Below, one piece after another: positions 20,099 through 28,524 of a stretch of DNA of 64,000 nt. How positions within the stretch are numbered: the first letter of the stretch is position 1; each line of letters begins with the position of its first letter. A program made the position numbers and the translations under genes. This stretch comes from Flavitalea plasmicola (GTDB lineage Bacteria; Bacteroidota; Bacteroidia; Chitinophagales; Chitinophagaceae), in NCBI RefSeq assembly GCF_030546645.1, contig NZ_JAUOTO010000005.1, forward strand, positions 62,001 to 126,000, written 5' to 3'. The notes under the pieces were generated by a model that was not told where the DNA came from, did no database searches, and saw only the letters and a list, made by a program, of their open reading frames with translations.

Positions 20099-21022
20099 AT
20101 GCAAAACAGCGACAAACTCATTATTGAAACCAACCATTTGTCTTTTGGTTTTTCAAAAGATAAGATTGTATTACAGGATATTAACCTGCAAATTCCGCGG
20201 GGCTCGATCTATGGATTCTTAGGACCCAATGGGGCCGGAAAAACCACAACCATCCGGCTATTGTTAAACCTGCTGAAACCCGACCATGGTTCCATAACGG
20301 TTTTGGGGGAATCCGTCAGAAATGCCTCCGTCAATTTATTTTCCCGGATCGGGGCCCTGATAGAAACGCCTTCCTTATACGAACACCTGACGGGGTTTGA
20401 CAATTTACAGGTGACCGCGGGCATCCGGAATATTCCGAAAAGCAGGGTATTGGAAGTGCTGGAAATCTTACAGCTTAGCCGGGACGCTGACAAGCACGTA
20501 AAAAATTATTCGTTGGGTATGAAGCAGCGGATCGGCCTCGCGCTGGCCTTGCTTTCATCACCCGATTTGCTGATTTTGGATGAACCGACCAATGGATTGG
20601 ATCCTAACGGAATTATTGAGATCAGGGAGCTCTTGCTGCATTTAAATAGGGATCGAGGAGTCACGATTTTGGTATCCAGCCATCTGCTTTCAGAGATTGA
20701 AAAGCTGGTTACTCATATAGGCATCCTGGATCAGGGGAAAATGGTTTTCCAGGGATCGCTAAAGCACCTGCAAGCCATCAGGCAGGAGCAATCTGTTATT
20801 GAGATCAGCACGGATCGAAACAATGTGGCGATGGAAGTATTGCTCAACAATAAGCTAGTTGCTAAGATAGGCAAAGAGTTCCTGGAGGTGCAATACCTGG
20901 ATCAATTCCAGGTGTCGGCTATTATCGGCCTGTTGACAAAGGCAGGGGTGGCCATTTATCGTATGCAGCTCATAGAAAGTAGCCTGGAACAGACTTTTCT
21001 TTCATTTATCAACAAAAACTAA
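20099..21022 (+). CDS. ABC transporter ATP-binding protein
   Basis: ATPase subunit of an ABC-2 type exporter, 307 residues. Walker A is GPNGAGKTTT, the ABC signature is NYSLGMKQRIGLALALL and Walker B is LLILDEPTNGLDPNG, with the H-loop in VSSHLLSEIE. The extra C-terminal domain of about 90 residues is typical of bacitracin/lantibiotic-type resistance ATPases (BcrA-like). It lies six bases before its permease gene and is divergent from a LytS/LytTR two-component system, a common layout for peptide-antibiotic detoxification, though the substrate is not shown. Confidence 0.94.
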   Translation: MQNSDKLIIETNHLSFGFSKDKIVLQDINLQIPRGSIYGFLGPNGAGKTTTIRLLLNLLKPDHGSITVLGESVRNASVNLFSRIGALIETPSLYEHLTGFDNLQVTAGIRNIPKSRVLEVLEILQLSRDADKHVKNYSLGMKQRIGLALALLSSPDLLILDEPTNGLDPNGIIEIRELLLHLNRDRGVTILVSSHLLSEIEKLVTHIGILDQGKMVFQGSLKHLQAIRQEQSVIEISTDRNNVAMEVLLNNKLVAKIGKEFLEVQYLDQFQVSAIIGLLTKAGVAIYRMQLIESSLEQTFLSFINKN

Positions 21023-21028
21023 ACGTTT

Positions 21029-21781
21029 ATGAACCTTTTAGATATCGAACTTATTAAGTTAAAAAACACATTTGCCTTATGGCTGACCTTTGTGGGTGCT
21101 TTATTTTTGCCGTTGCTATTATTTACAACTTATCTTTTTGAATCGCAGGAGTTTCTTCCCGCGCCGCGGATAAATCCCTGGTATGATTACCTATTAAGGA
21201 CTTTTAACGGTTGTTGCTTTTTTTCCTTAGGATTTATACTACTTATCATCGGACTCATCCTTAATATTGAACACAAAGCCAACAGCTGGAAGCAACTGTT
21301 CACCTTGCCGGTGCGTAGAGGACGTTTATATCGCGCCAAAACCACCCTGATATTCTCGGTAATCACAGTATTCTTTCTGTTGTACTTTGTTTTTGCCATA
21401 ACGTCCGGTCAACTGCTTGGCTTGATCAAACCTTCGTTGGGGTTTAGACAGTATAGGGTACCTTATGACTATATTTTCAGGTTTCTGCTCGACCTTTTTG
21501 TTTCGATCATTCCGATGATTATTATTCAGTACTGGATATCCTTTCGCATGAGAAACCTGATCACTTCATTGGGGATGGGGTTGTTCGGTCTGTTGATGGG
21601 GTTGCTATTAAAAAACTGGGATCATATTATTTACCTGCCCTATGCCACGCCATTCCAGATGCTGAATTATAAAGAAACGGACGTCCTAAACAGGCAACAT
21701 TTTTATTTGGTTAATGCGGGTTACAGCTTGTTGTTTATTGTGTTGAGTTACAAAGACTTCACTAAAAGATTTCAGGGATGA
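21029..21781 (+). CDS. ABC-2 type permease
   Basis: Membrane subunit of the adjacent ABC exporter, 250 residues with six hydrophobic segments (for example LWLTFVGALFLPLLLFTTYLF shortened at its ends, FFSLGFILLIIGLIL and LGMGLFGLLMGLLL). It belongs to the BcrB/ABC2_membrane type by size and the N-terminal pattern MNLLDIELIKLKNTFALW. It starts six bases after the ATPase gene. A 27-codon reading frame (21778-21861) starts with an ATGA overlap of its stop codon and could be the start of a further, lost gene. Confidence 0.88.
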   Translation: MNLLDIELIKLKNTFALWLTFVGALFLPLLLFTTYLFESQEFLPAPRINPWYDYLLRTFNGCCFFSLGFILLIIGLILNIEHKANSWKQLFTLPVRRGRLYRAKTTLIFSVITVFFLLYFVFAITSGQLLGLIKPSLGFRQYRVPYDYIFRFLLDLFVSIIPMIIIQYWISFRMRNLITSLGMGLFGLLMGLLLKNWDHIIYLPYATPFQMLNYKETDVLNRQHFYLVNAGYSLLFIVLSYKDFTKRFQG

Positions 21782-22130
21782 TTTCCAGTTTTGAGCATCT
21801 TAGCCAATTTAGAGGCGTTGCCTGGTTTACAGACAAAAATGTCCTGAACAATGATCATTGATTATGTTTTTTAGTGAATAAGCAAATTATACGGCTCACT
21901 AAATTTAGCCAAAGTTTCTATCCTAAAGAATTAACAAGATTACGTCCGACCTCCCGGTATTCGCCCTGATTGTTTAATGGCACAAAGAGGTCGCCAAAAC
22001 AAAAAAGTTTGTTAATTCATTCAAAGAATGAAGCCGGTCACGCCTGTCTAAACTTAATGAAATGTTATTCAATCTTTTCCTGGTTAAACTGTATATCATT
22101 TGCCGCTTCTAATAAGAGTGAATAAAATTT
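21782..22130 (+). other. Intergenic gap with a possible truncated coupled reading frame
   Basis: The only structure I see is the short frame 21778-21861 beginning MISSFEHLSQFRGVAWF and stopping after 27 codons. It overlaps the permease stop by four bases, as a next operon gene would. The remaining 270 bases are AT-rich with no gene, repeat or clear hairpin. Confidence 0.3.
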
Positions 22131-23357
22131 ATGAAAATGAAAAAGATATCCAGCATACTTATGACTTGCAGTTTATTGCTTGCAGCATTTGTTGCGAATG
22201 CTCAATTTAGCGTCGACGTAAGTATTAGAGCAGATATAGCGCCTCCTCCGTTGCCTTACTATGTTCAACCCCCTTGCCCGGAGGATGGATTTTTATGGAT
22301 TCCAGGATATTGGGCTTATGATGGAGATGATGATGACTATTATTGGGTTCCCGGTGTTTGGGTGAGTCCACCTGAGCCCGGTTATTTATGGACACCCTGT
22401 TATTGGGGATATGAAGGTGGGATTTATGCGTGGCATCCAGGATACTGGGGTACCCATGTAGGATTCTATGGTGGGGTCAACTACGGCTATGGCTATTGCG
22501 GAACTGGCTTCGTTGGTGGCAGGTGGGAAGGAGGAGAATTTAGCTATAATACGGCTGTAATGAATGTAAATACGACTATTGTACACAATACTTATATAAA
22601 TCAGACGGTAATCAACAACACCACGGTAACTAATTCACGCACCTGCTTCAACGGAGGCCCTGGAGGAATTGCGGCCCGTCCAAACAGGCAGGAACAAATA
22701 GCTATGCGTGAATATCATCAGCAGCCGACTAATGAACAAATAAGCCATCAGCAATTCATGAGCCGCGATCGAAATCAGTTCGCTTCCATTAACCATGGTC
22801 GCCCGACTACGGCAGCCATGAATGTTGTCAATGGGAACCGCTATAACCTGCAAGGGCGCCCAACCGGGTTGAATCAATATCCCCAACAACGGCAAAATGA
22901 AGCCAGACAACAGCAGTTCAATCAACGGCGGGCCGGACAAGAACAACAGATCATGCGCCAGCAGCAGTTTAATCAACAACAGGCTTTACAACGGCAAAGT
23001 GAAACCAGGCAGCAACTGTTCAATCAACAGCGGGCTGCACAAGAACAACAGATCATGCGCCAGCAGCAGTTTAATCAACAACAGGCTTTGCAACGGCAAA
23101 ATGAAGCGAGACAACAGCAGTTCAGTCAACAGCGGGCCGCACAACAACAACAGCAGATCATGCGCCAGCAGCAGTTTAATCAACAACAGGCTTTGCAACG
23201 GCAAAATGAAGCGAGACAACAGCAGTTCAATCAACAGCGGGGTGCACAACAACAGATGTCGCGCCAACAACAATGGGAACGTCAACCCGCCATCCGCCCT
23301 CAACAATCTCCGACTCAACACAACAGTAATCAAAGGGAATTTTGGCGTCACGGATAA
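22131..23357 (+). CDS. Exported YXWGXW-repeat protein with glutamine-rich repeat tail
   Basis: Secreted protein of 408 residues. A signal peptide (1-24, ending FVANA) is followed by aromatic YXWGXW-type repeats (FLWIPGYW, YYWVPGVWV, YLWTPCYWGYE, YAWHPGYWG) to about residue 130, a spacer with NTTIVHNTYINQTVINNTT, and from about residue 250 a low-complexity tail of near-identical 34-35-residue units rich in Gln, Asn and Arg (core QQFNQQRAAQEQQIMR). The function of YXWGXW proteins is unknown to me; they occur on the envelope of Gram-negatives. The tail is probably disordered and basic. Repeat number may vary between strains through slippage. Confidence 0.85.
   Translation: MKMKKISSILMTCSLLLAAFVANAQFSVDVSIRADIAPPPLPYYVQPPCPEDGFLWIPGYWAYDGDDDDYYWVPGVWVSPPEPGYLWTPCYWGYEGGIYAWHPGYWGTHVGFYGGVNYGYGYCGTGFVGGRWEGGEFSYNTAVMNVNTTIVHNTYINQTVINNTTVTNSRTCFNGGPGGIAARPNRQEQIAMREYHQQPTNEQISHQQFMSRDRNQFASINHGRPTTAAMNVVNGNRYNLQGRPTGLNQYPQQRQNEARQQQFNQRRAGQEQQIMRQQQFNQQQALQRQSETRQQLFNQQRAAQEQQIMRQQQFNQQQALQRQNEARQQQFSQQRAAQQQQQIMRQQQFNQQQALQRQNEARQQQFNQQRGAQQQMSRQQQWERQPAIRPQQSPTQHNSNQREFWRHG
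22896..23262 (+). repeat. Tandem 102-bp coding repeats (about 3.5 copies)
   Basis: Units start at 22896, 22998, 23100 and 23205, i.e. spacing 102, 102 and 105 bases; the last interval has one extra Gln codon. Each unit encodes about 34 residues of the glutamine-rich tail. Units differ by a few point changes, so they are ageing duplications. Confidence 0.9.
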
Positions 23358-23374
23358 AACATATCCAGTAGGCC

Positions 23375-23500
23375 TCACCAGGCGCGGGGCTTTGTACCCT
23401 CCGCTGGAATATATTTAATCCGGTCCCTTTTGATCAGATCCTTGATAGATATACCGGCTTCCTGCTGCTTTAAGATCGAGATGATCTGGGTCTCCGTAAT
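23375..23500 (-). pseudogene. Remnant of an IS3-family transposase OrfA N terminus
   Basis: Translated on the minus strand from 23500, the frame reads ITETQIISILKQQEAGISI then KDLIKRDRIKYIPAEG and stops at 23375-23377. This matches the N-terminal helix-turn-helix region of IS3-family OrfA proteins (TEEQIIxILKEQEAG-VxVxDLxRxxGIS) before diverging. It has no start codon and no OrfB, so it is debris from a lost insertion sequence, directly abutting the stop codon of the AraC gene. Confidence 0.7.
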
Positions 23501-23501
23501 G

Positions 23502-24284
23502 TCATGTCAATTTGTTGGGTGACCTTCCGAAATGCTTCTTAAATGCAAAGCAGAAATGTGAAAGATCCTCAAAGCCCAAATCCACAAAAATTTCCATTGG
23601 TTTCTTCCCTTCCTTTTCCATCAAAAAACGAGCCTCTGTTAACCGTCTCTTTAATAGCCAACGGTGTGGCGTATCATTATACGTTTGTTTAAAATCCCGC
23701 TTGAAAGATGACAGACTTCTTCCCGTTAGAAAAGCAAAGCGGTCAAGATTTACATTAAACCTGTAATTTTGATTCATAAATAGTTCCAGGTCGATTTTGC
23801 CGGGAATGCCATAATCAAAAAATAGACCTGAAAGTTCAGGCTTAGACTGCAGCAATATAAGCAGCAGTTCCTCGCGCTTCAAATCAAAGAAACTTTTGCC
23901 CATTCGCCCGTCACTATCGTAATAAGGGTTTAACGATCCAATGAACTTTGACAACAGATCATTGCTGGCAATCTTCACAAAAGCATCAGTAAACTTATTT
24001 GATTTTATTGATGACCTATGTTTTTCCTGAAAAGTTCTCAGAAATGGTTGATCGAATATAAAAGTGACTTTAGTTGCTTTTATGGCTTCATGAACGTTTA
24101 AGTATTTGCCCAATTGGTTTTTACGGAGGATACAGCATTCACCAGATGACAAACAATAATTATTTTCGCCATAGCGTCCTTCGAGTCTGCCATTACTGAG
24201 ATAGAGGAAAAGGTGTTCAGCAATGAACTGCTCGGCCGCTAACTCAGGTCCGATTATTAGCGTTTTTGAAACGGGTTCTTTCAT
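23502..24284 (-). CDS. AraC family transcriptional regulator
   Basis: Regulator of 260 residues with an unclassified N-terminal sensing domain and a C-terminal AraC-type double helix-turn-helix (FAFLTGRSLSSFKRDFKQTY, then MEIFVDLGFEDLSHFCFAFK and FGRSPNKL at the very end). The start at 24284 (MKEPVSKTL) is preferred; in-frame ATGs at 24305 and 24350 are alternatives. It follows the SDR reductase gene on the same strand by 74 bases, so it probably regulates or is expressed with that enzyme. Its 3' end abuts the transposase remnant. Confidence 0.88.
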   Translation of the reverse strand: MKEPVSKTLIIGPELAAEQFIAEHLFLYLSNGRLEGRYGENNYCLSSGECCILRKNQLGKYLNVHEAIKATKVTFIFDQPFLRTFQEKHRSSIKSNKFTDAFVKIASNDLLSKFIGSLNPYYDSDGRMGKSFFDLKREELLLILLQSKPELSGLFFDYGIPGKIDLELFMNQNYRFNVNLDRFAFLTGRSLSSFKRDFKQTYNDTPHRWLLKRRLTEARFLMEKEGKKPMEIFVDLGFEDLSHFCFAFKKHFGRSPNKLT

Positions 24285-24358
24285 TGTATTAACGAAGTTA
24301 AGCATGATGCCTGTTAAATCAAACCGCTGGCATAAGAGCGACAACACCAAAATATAAT

Positions 24359-25396
24359 TTATCTTTTGATCAATCCAAACGCGAACAAACTTTCCGCGGT
24401 TGCTAATACAGCTTCTTCATTGCTTCCTGGTGCCCATTTCAAAATATCTTTTGCCTTTTGATTACTTGCCGCAGGATGTTTTCCTAAACCTGGCACAACA
24501 GATTTTAGTGTAGGATCTAAAAGCGCTGCAAATTTAACTAACCAGTCGGGCAGTACACGGGACGGAACTTTTTTTGCGGCATCACCTAAATGAGACTTGA
24601 GTATATCTGCCATTTCTTTGACACTCAATGGCTCGCCCGTTACAGCCAGGAAACGCTCGCCGTTAGCAGCCGGACTGAGCATAGCCCTGATATGAAGATC
24701 TGCAACATCCCGAACATCAACCACACTAAAAGAAATATTTGGTACTCCCGGCATTCCTTCGAGAAGCTTCTGGATGCTTTCCGTAGATGTACTTGTTTCG
24801 GGGCTTAACACCGGACCTAATATACCAACCGGATTGATCACGGCCAGCTCCAGCCCCTTTCCTTGTTTGGCAATAAAGTCCCATGCTTCTTTTTCCGCGA
24901 GCGTCTTCGATTTCTGATACGCCAATACAGGTACTTCACTATTTAGCCTCGTCCAATCCTTTTCTGTGAAAACCCGTTTTTTTTCAGCATATCCATATCC
25001 TACAGCTGCAAAAGATGAAGTGACTACTATTCGTTGAACTTTTGCATCACGAGCGGCAAGAAGAACGCGTCGTGTTCCTTCAACTGCCGGCACGATCAAC
25101 TCACGCTCATCTTTTGGTACCGTCGATGGGAAGGGGGAGGCGGTATGTAATACATATTTACAGTCCTTGACAGCAGCGGGCCAATTGTCGTCCTTTGTTA
25201 AATCTGTTTCTATGAAGCTCAGATCCTCAAATGTCGATATACCGCCATTTTTTAACTTCTCAATCACCTTACTCTTTTGATTTATAGAGCGGACGGTAGT
25301 CTTCACGCTATAGCCTTGACGTAATAACTGCAATATACAATGCGCACCTAAAAAGCCGCTGCCTCCAGTTACTAAAACGTTCGTCTTTTGTTCCAT
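24359..25396 (-). CDS. NAD(P)-dependent extended SDR reductase (dihydroflavonol reductase-like)
   Basis: Extended short-chain dehydrogenase/epimerase-type enzyme of 345 residues. The cofactor motif VLVTGGSGFLGAHC at the N terminus and TVRSINQKSKV after beta-2 point to NADPH. The catalytic YxxxK is AYQKSK, preceded by VVTSSFAAVGYG. This pattern is that of the dihydroflavonol-4-reductase/aldehyde reductase branch, which reduces small aldehydes or ketones in bacteria. The substrate is unknown. An AraC-type regulator gene follows on the same strand. Confidence 0.9.
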   Translation of the reverse strand: MEQKTNVLVTGGSGFLGAHCILQLLRQGYSVKTTVRSINQKSKVIEKLKNGGISTFEDLSFIETDLTKDDNWPAAVKDCKYVLHTASPFPSTVPKDERELIVPAVEGTRRVLLAARDAKVQRIVVTSSFAAVGYGYAEKKRVFTEKDWTRLNSEVPVLAYQKSKTLAEKEAWDFIAKQGKGLELAVINPVGILGPVLSPETSTSTESIQKLLEGMPGVPNISFSVVDVRDVADLHIRAMLSPAANGERFLAVTGEPLSVKEMADILKSHLGDAAKKVPSRVLPDWLVKFAALLDPTLKSVVPGLGKHPAASNQKAKDILKWAPGSNEEAVLATAESLFAFGLIKR

Positions 25397-25721
25397 GGTT
25401 ATTTATATATATCACAAAACTCGGACTTATAGGATTTAATAACTGTGTTAAAAAGGTCAAATACGCTGTGTAAATCAGTCCATCAAGGTGACAAATTGAT
25501 CCCTTTTCGGCAGGTGATCTCTATTATAATAAAGAACAGGATAAGTTCCACTTACCTTTGTCGATCCGAACTCGCCCAGGTAACCCAATAAACTGTAAGT
25601 CAGGTCCAGGTATCCGCCAATCGGTTCGAAAGTTGTAGCCGGGTGAGGCAGGGTGAGGCAGCCAGCTTTCCGCAAGGCATGGTAATCCATCGAAATCCAC
25701 GGGAATCCAATGTTATGGTTT
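25397..25721. other. Intergenic gap with degraded repeat fragments
   Basis: No gene recognised. Two short pieces recur elsewhere: ATCGGTTCGAAAGTTGT (near 25619), echoed as ATCGGTTTGAAAGTTGT near 44818, and the AATCCA/GGGAATCCA cluster at 25686-25711, echoed just after repeat copy C (15900-15946). The direct duplication GGGTGAGGCA occurs near 25640. These look like scraps of the dispersed repeat family. Confidence 0.4.
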
Positions 25722-26594
25722 TCAGGAGGCCTTTTTTGCCGCCAGGGCCCCTCCCCATAGCGACCCCGGGTTGGCGCGGTCAGCGTACAGCAATAACATC
25801 TTGTTATATAGTTCGAGGTTGGTGGCACTTTCGTCATTCAGGCGGTCGAAATCTTCCAAGTATTTACGGGTCATCGCCAAAATAGCCGGATCGTCTGGAA
25901 GGGATGGTTGTTTATGACCCGCGACAACCGATTTCGGGTGCAATCCCGCCAGCATGTCGAGGCTGCTTCGCCATTCTTTTCGGGTTTCCCGGGTGGTTTC
26001 TGCCAGGTATAGATGAACACCATTGTACGCCACATCGCCGGCGACAATCAATCCGATGGATGGCACATAGAGGCTGGTCGAATCGTGCGTGTCGGAAAAG
26101 CCTGTCGGGAGAACCACCAATTTTTCTCCTTCCAGTTCGAACTCATCGCTGTCCATGGCCTGAGGAACAGCAAGTTTCTCGGGTATCTGTCCGGGAAATC
26201 TGGGAGCCCAGAAGCCGTTTATGACTTCTGGCCGCACCTGTTCGGCACAATCTCTTGCGACGGCCGGGGTGGCTATAGCAATCGCATCCGGAAAGCGATC
26301 GAGCAACAACTGGAGACCGTAAAAATGATCACCATGCGGATGCGTAATGTAGATATATGTAAGATTCTTTCCGGTAGCGGCGATGGAATTGGCAAGGTCC
26401 TTTGTATGTTCGATGGCGAGAAAGACGTCCACCAGTACCGCATCCTTTTTACCATATATAAGCGTGGCGCTGTTGGGTACCCATTTGAGGTCCTCAAGAC
26501 CGGGTGGGGTATTGGGGTCGCGGTTCAGACCTGGCCTCGTGGACGTAAATACCTGGTAGGCCAACGGATCTTTGGAGCTCTGTTGTTGTTTCAT
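25722..26594 (-). CDS. Metallo-beta-lactamase fold hydrolase
   Basis: Soluble MBL-fold protein of 290 residues. The metal motif HxHxDH is THPHGDHFYG, the following Asp ligand is in VAGDVAYNG and a later histidine is in VVAGHKQP. No signal peptide is present. This group includes hydrolases of lactones, thioesters and beta-lactams, and the substrate cannot be chosen from sequence. The start at 26594 (MKQQQSSKDPLAYQ) is preferred over an in-frame ATG at 26630. An AraC-type regulator gene ends 61 bases upstream on the same strand, suggesting local control. Confidence 0.87.
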   Translation of the reverse strand: MKQQQSSKDPLAYQVFTSTRPGLNRDPNTPPGLEDLKWVPNSATLIYGKKDAVLVDVFLAIEHTKDLANSIAATGKNLTYIYITHPHGDHFYGLQLLLDRFPDAIAIATPAVARDCAEQVRPEVINGFWAPRFPGQIPEKLAVPQAMDSDEFELEGEKLVVLPTGFSDTHDSTSLYVPSIGLIVAGDVAYNGVHLYLAETTRETRKEWRSSLDMLAGLHPKSVVAGHKQPSLPDDPAILAMTRKYLEDFDRLNDESATNLELYNKMLLLYADRANPGSLWGGALAAKKAS

Positions 26595-26654
26595 GCCATC
26601 AAAACTACTGCCTTTTATGAATGGCTGCAATACGTGGATCAGTGTAAAATGTAC

Positions 26655-27533
26655 CTAAATCAAAGAATTTGCTTTGGTTCTGTATGCAAGCGGCGTCAAT
26701 CCGGAATTCTGTTTGAAAAAACGGAAGAAATGATTAGGGCAGTTGAAGCCGAGGCCCTCCCCTATAGCCCCAATGGTGAAATTACTGTGGCGAAGGAGGG
26801 CCTTTGCCTCGGCGATTTTCGCTGCGGCGATATGTTGCGTTGTCGTTTGGCCAGTCATGTTTCGAATCGTGGTGTTCAGGTGATTGACATGAATCGCAAG
26901 CCGACGGGCGAAATCTGCCGGCGTTCGGAGCTGCATCGGCTGGTCGGGGGACTGGATAGGAAACTGCTCTTCCAGGAGTTGCAAAAACTGGCGGGTGATC
27001 CGCACCGCAGCATCCGGGTGCCCGGCAGGCGCTGATTGGGTTCCCCCTTTCATCGCCTCGAATATCAGGAGTTGGATGTAGTTGAAGATCATTTCGTTAC
27101 TAAAAGCGAACCTGGCATTGACCGCCACCGTCAATTGCTCGAAGAGCATCTTGACCACCGCCAATTGTTCAGGTTCAGGAAACAGCAGCATTGTACTGGC
27201 CGGGGCCAGTTCCGGATAAGCCCGGAACCGCCCCAAGGTGTCGTTGACCGCCAGAAATTCCCTTGTAAATACACACCAATATCCCCATCGCTTGTCCTGC
27301 AAGCTGTCGTATGCGTAGCTAACCAGGGGATTGGCGAAAAACAGGACGGGGTGTTTGCAGACGATCAACTCGTCATTGATGACCAATCGACAAGGGTTCC
27401 CGATCAACCAAATCTTATACCATCTATTCCGATTCAAAGGGACCGTCACCCGGTGGCCCGCGAAGGAATACTGTTTTGCGTTGACGGAATAAGAAAGCTT
27501 TTTAACGTTGTGGCCAAAAATTTTTGTCGGCAT
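26655..27533 (-). CDS. AraC family transcriptional regulator
   Basis: Regulator of 292 residues. The N-terminal half is a cupin-like sensing domain (SYSVNAKQYSFAGHRV, CKHPVLFFANPLVSYAYD). The C-terminal half is the AraC DNA-binding domain (FARRLAIHVNHLNTTIRNMT, then FTIGAIGEGLGFNCPNHFFR and SGLTPLAYRTK). The start at 27533 (MPTKIFGHNVKK) was chosen because the preceding in-frame residues do not resemble the family. It lies upstream of the MBL hydrolase gene on the same strand. This layout, an AraC regulator plus a small-molecule enzyme, occurs twice within 4 kb here. Confidence 0.88.
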   Translation of the reverse strand: MPTKIFGHNVKKLSYSVNAKQYSFAGHRVTVPLNRNRWYKIWLIGNPCRLVINDELIVCKHPVLFFANPLVSYAYDSLQDKRWGYWCVFTREFLAVNDTLGRFRAYPELAPASTMLLFPEPEQLAVVKMLFEQLTVAVNARFAFSNEMIFNYIQLLIFEAMKGGTQSAPAGHPDAAVRITRQFLQLLEEQFPIQSPDQPMQLRTPADFARRLAIHVNHLNTTIRNMTGQTTTQHIAAAKIAEAKALLRHSNFTIGAIGEGLGFNCPNHFFRFFKQNSGLTPLAYRTKANSLI

Positions 27534-27669
27534 GGCCAAAACTACGAGAGAAGGCTCCACTAACCAAACTGTCAAAGCAAGATGCCATAGGCCAGACCAT
27601 TGAGCGCAAGTAAACCCGCGAGAAGGTGCCTGCCAGAATATCTGACTTCTGTGTTCGCTATCTTTAACC

Positions 27670-27692
27670 GGACCTGATTTGTGGGGCTTACA
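27670..27692 (+). repeat. Short dispersed repeat, second copy
   Basis: GGACCTGATTTGTGGGGCTT here matches GGACCTAATTTGTGGGGAGC at 16010-16029, with ACA following in both. The first copy lies about 30 bases after the terminator of repeat copy C, so this may be the outer end of the same repeat unit. Confidence 0.6.
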
Positions 27693-27710
27693 GAATAATT
27701 AAAATAAATT

Positions 27711-27758
27711 TGCGCAAGTAAAACCTTGCGCATATATTTGCAAGCAATTACTTGCGCA
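27711..27758. promoter_or_regulatory. Promoter enclosed by an 11-bp inverted repeat (probable operator)
   Basis: TGCGCAAGTAA at 27711-27721 is inverted as TTACTTGCGCA at 27748-27758. Between them lie CTTGCGCA and the perfect -7 box TATATTTG (27733-27740). A protein bound across the repeat would cover the promoter. The nearest downstream gene is the DHFR-like gene at 27872. The stretch 27752-27850 can be read from a TTG as a 33-codon frame whose reality is doubtful. Confidence 0.5.
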
Positions 27759-27871
27759 TTAGTAGAGAGGTAAATGCCATTGAAGGCGGCAAGCAGACTT
27801 TACATCGACTTGAAAACTATATTAAAATATTAAAAAGTAACAAACATAAATAATAACTAAAAAAAGAAAAT

Positions 27872-28444
27872 ATGAGAAAAATAATTTCATTTATGCACAT
27901 ATCGCTTGACGGTTTTGTAGCAGGGCCTAACGGGGAGATGAACTGGATCAAACTTGGTGAAGAAATTTTTGATCATGTCGGGAAGCGGATCGGCGAAACC
28001 GATACGGCATTATACGGACGAGTAACTTACCAGATGATGGAAAATTACTGGCCTACCGCAGGAGACAAGCCGGATGCGACCAAGCACGACATTAAACATT
28101 CAAAGTGGTATAAAAAAGCTCACAAAATTGTTTTATCGAAAACAATGAAAGACACGGGTTTGATTGATTCAACAATTATTAGCGACAACCTTTCGGATAA
28201 AATAAACGAAATAAAACAACAGGCAGATGGAGAAGTCTTGCTTTTTGGTAGCCCGACGGCCACACATTCACTTATTCAACAGAACTTAATTGATGGCTAC
28301 TGGCTATTTGTTAATCCAATTATTCTTGGACGAGGCGTTCCTTTGTTTGTAGACATTAAAGACAAAATAAAACTAAACCTATTGACTACGAGACAATTTA
28401 CTTGTGGGGTAACTGAACTGAATTACGCGGTGGACAGACAATAA
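27872..28444 (+). CDS. Dihydrofolate reductase family (RibD C-terminal fold) protein
   Basis: Cytoplasmic protein of 190 residues in the RibD C-terminal/DHFR-like fold, common as small reductase-like proteins in Bacteroidota. Signatures are the N terminus ISFMHISLDGFVAGPNGEMNW, then TALYGRVTYQMMENYWP and HKIVLSKTM, and the C-terminal GEVLLFGSPTATHSLIQQ with LIDGYWLFVNPIILGRG. Actual substrate and reaction for this group are not established. It stands downstream of a strong palindromic promoter region and upstream of a hydrolase remnant. A second, different member lies at 30179-30823. Confidence 0.85.
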   Translation: MRKIISFMHISLDGFVAGPNGEMNWIKLGEEIFDHVGKRIGETDTALYGRVTYQMMENYWPTAGDKPDATKHDIKHSKWYKKAHKIVLSKTMKDTGLIDSTIISDNLSDKINEIKQQADGEVLLFGSPTATHSLIQQNLIDGYWLFVNPIILGRGVPLFVDIKDKIKLNLLTTRQFTCGVTELNYAVDRQ

Positions 28445-28524
28445 TGACGAGCCTCTAACAGGATATTATCGGTCATTGAAACAAACGAAAATATAAGCCA
28501 AAAGAAAAAGACAACAGCAAGCCG

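Noticed and set aside
22896-23262. Regular repeats considered as a CRISPR array
   Set aside because: Units are 102-105 bases, contiguous and in frame with the coding sequence; there are no unique spacers.
25619-25640. Possible tRNA T arm (GGTTCGAAAG)
   Set aside because: Flanks do not form a cloverleaf; the same string recurs at 44.8 kb as part of a dispersed repeat.
27752-27853. Short frame LRISREVNAIEGGKQ as a regulator remnant
   Set aside because: It needs a TTG start inside the operator, is only 33 codons, and I cannot place it in a family.
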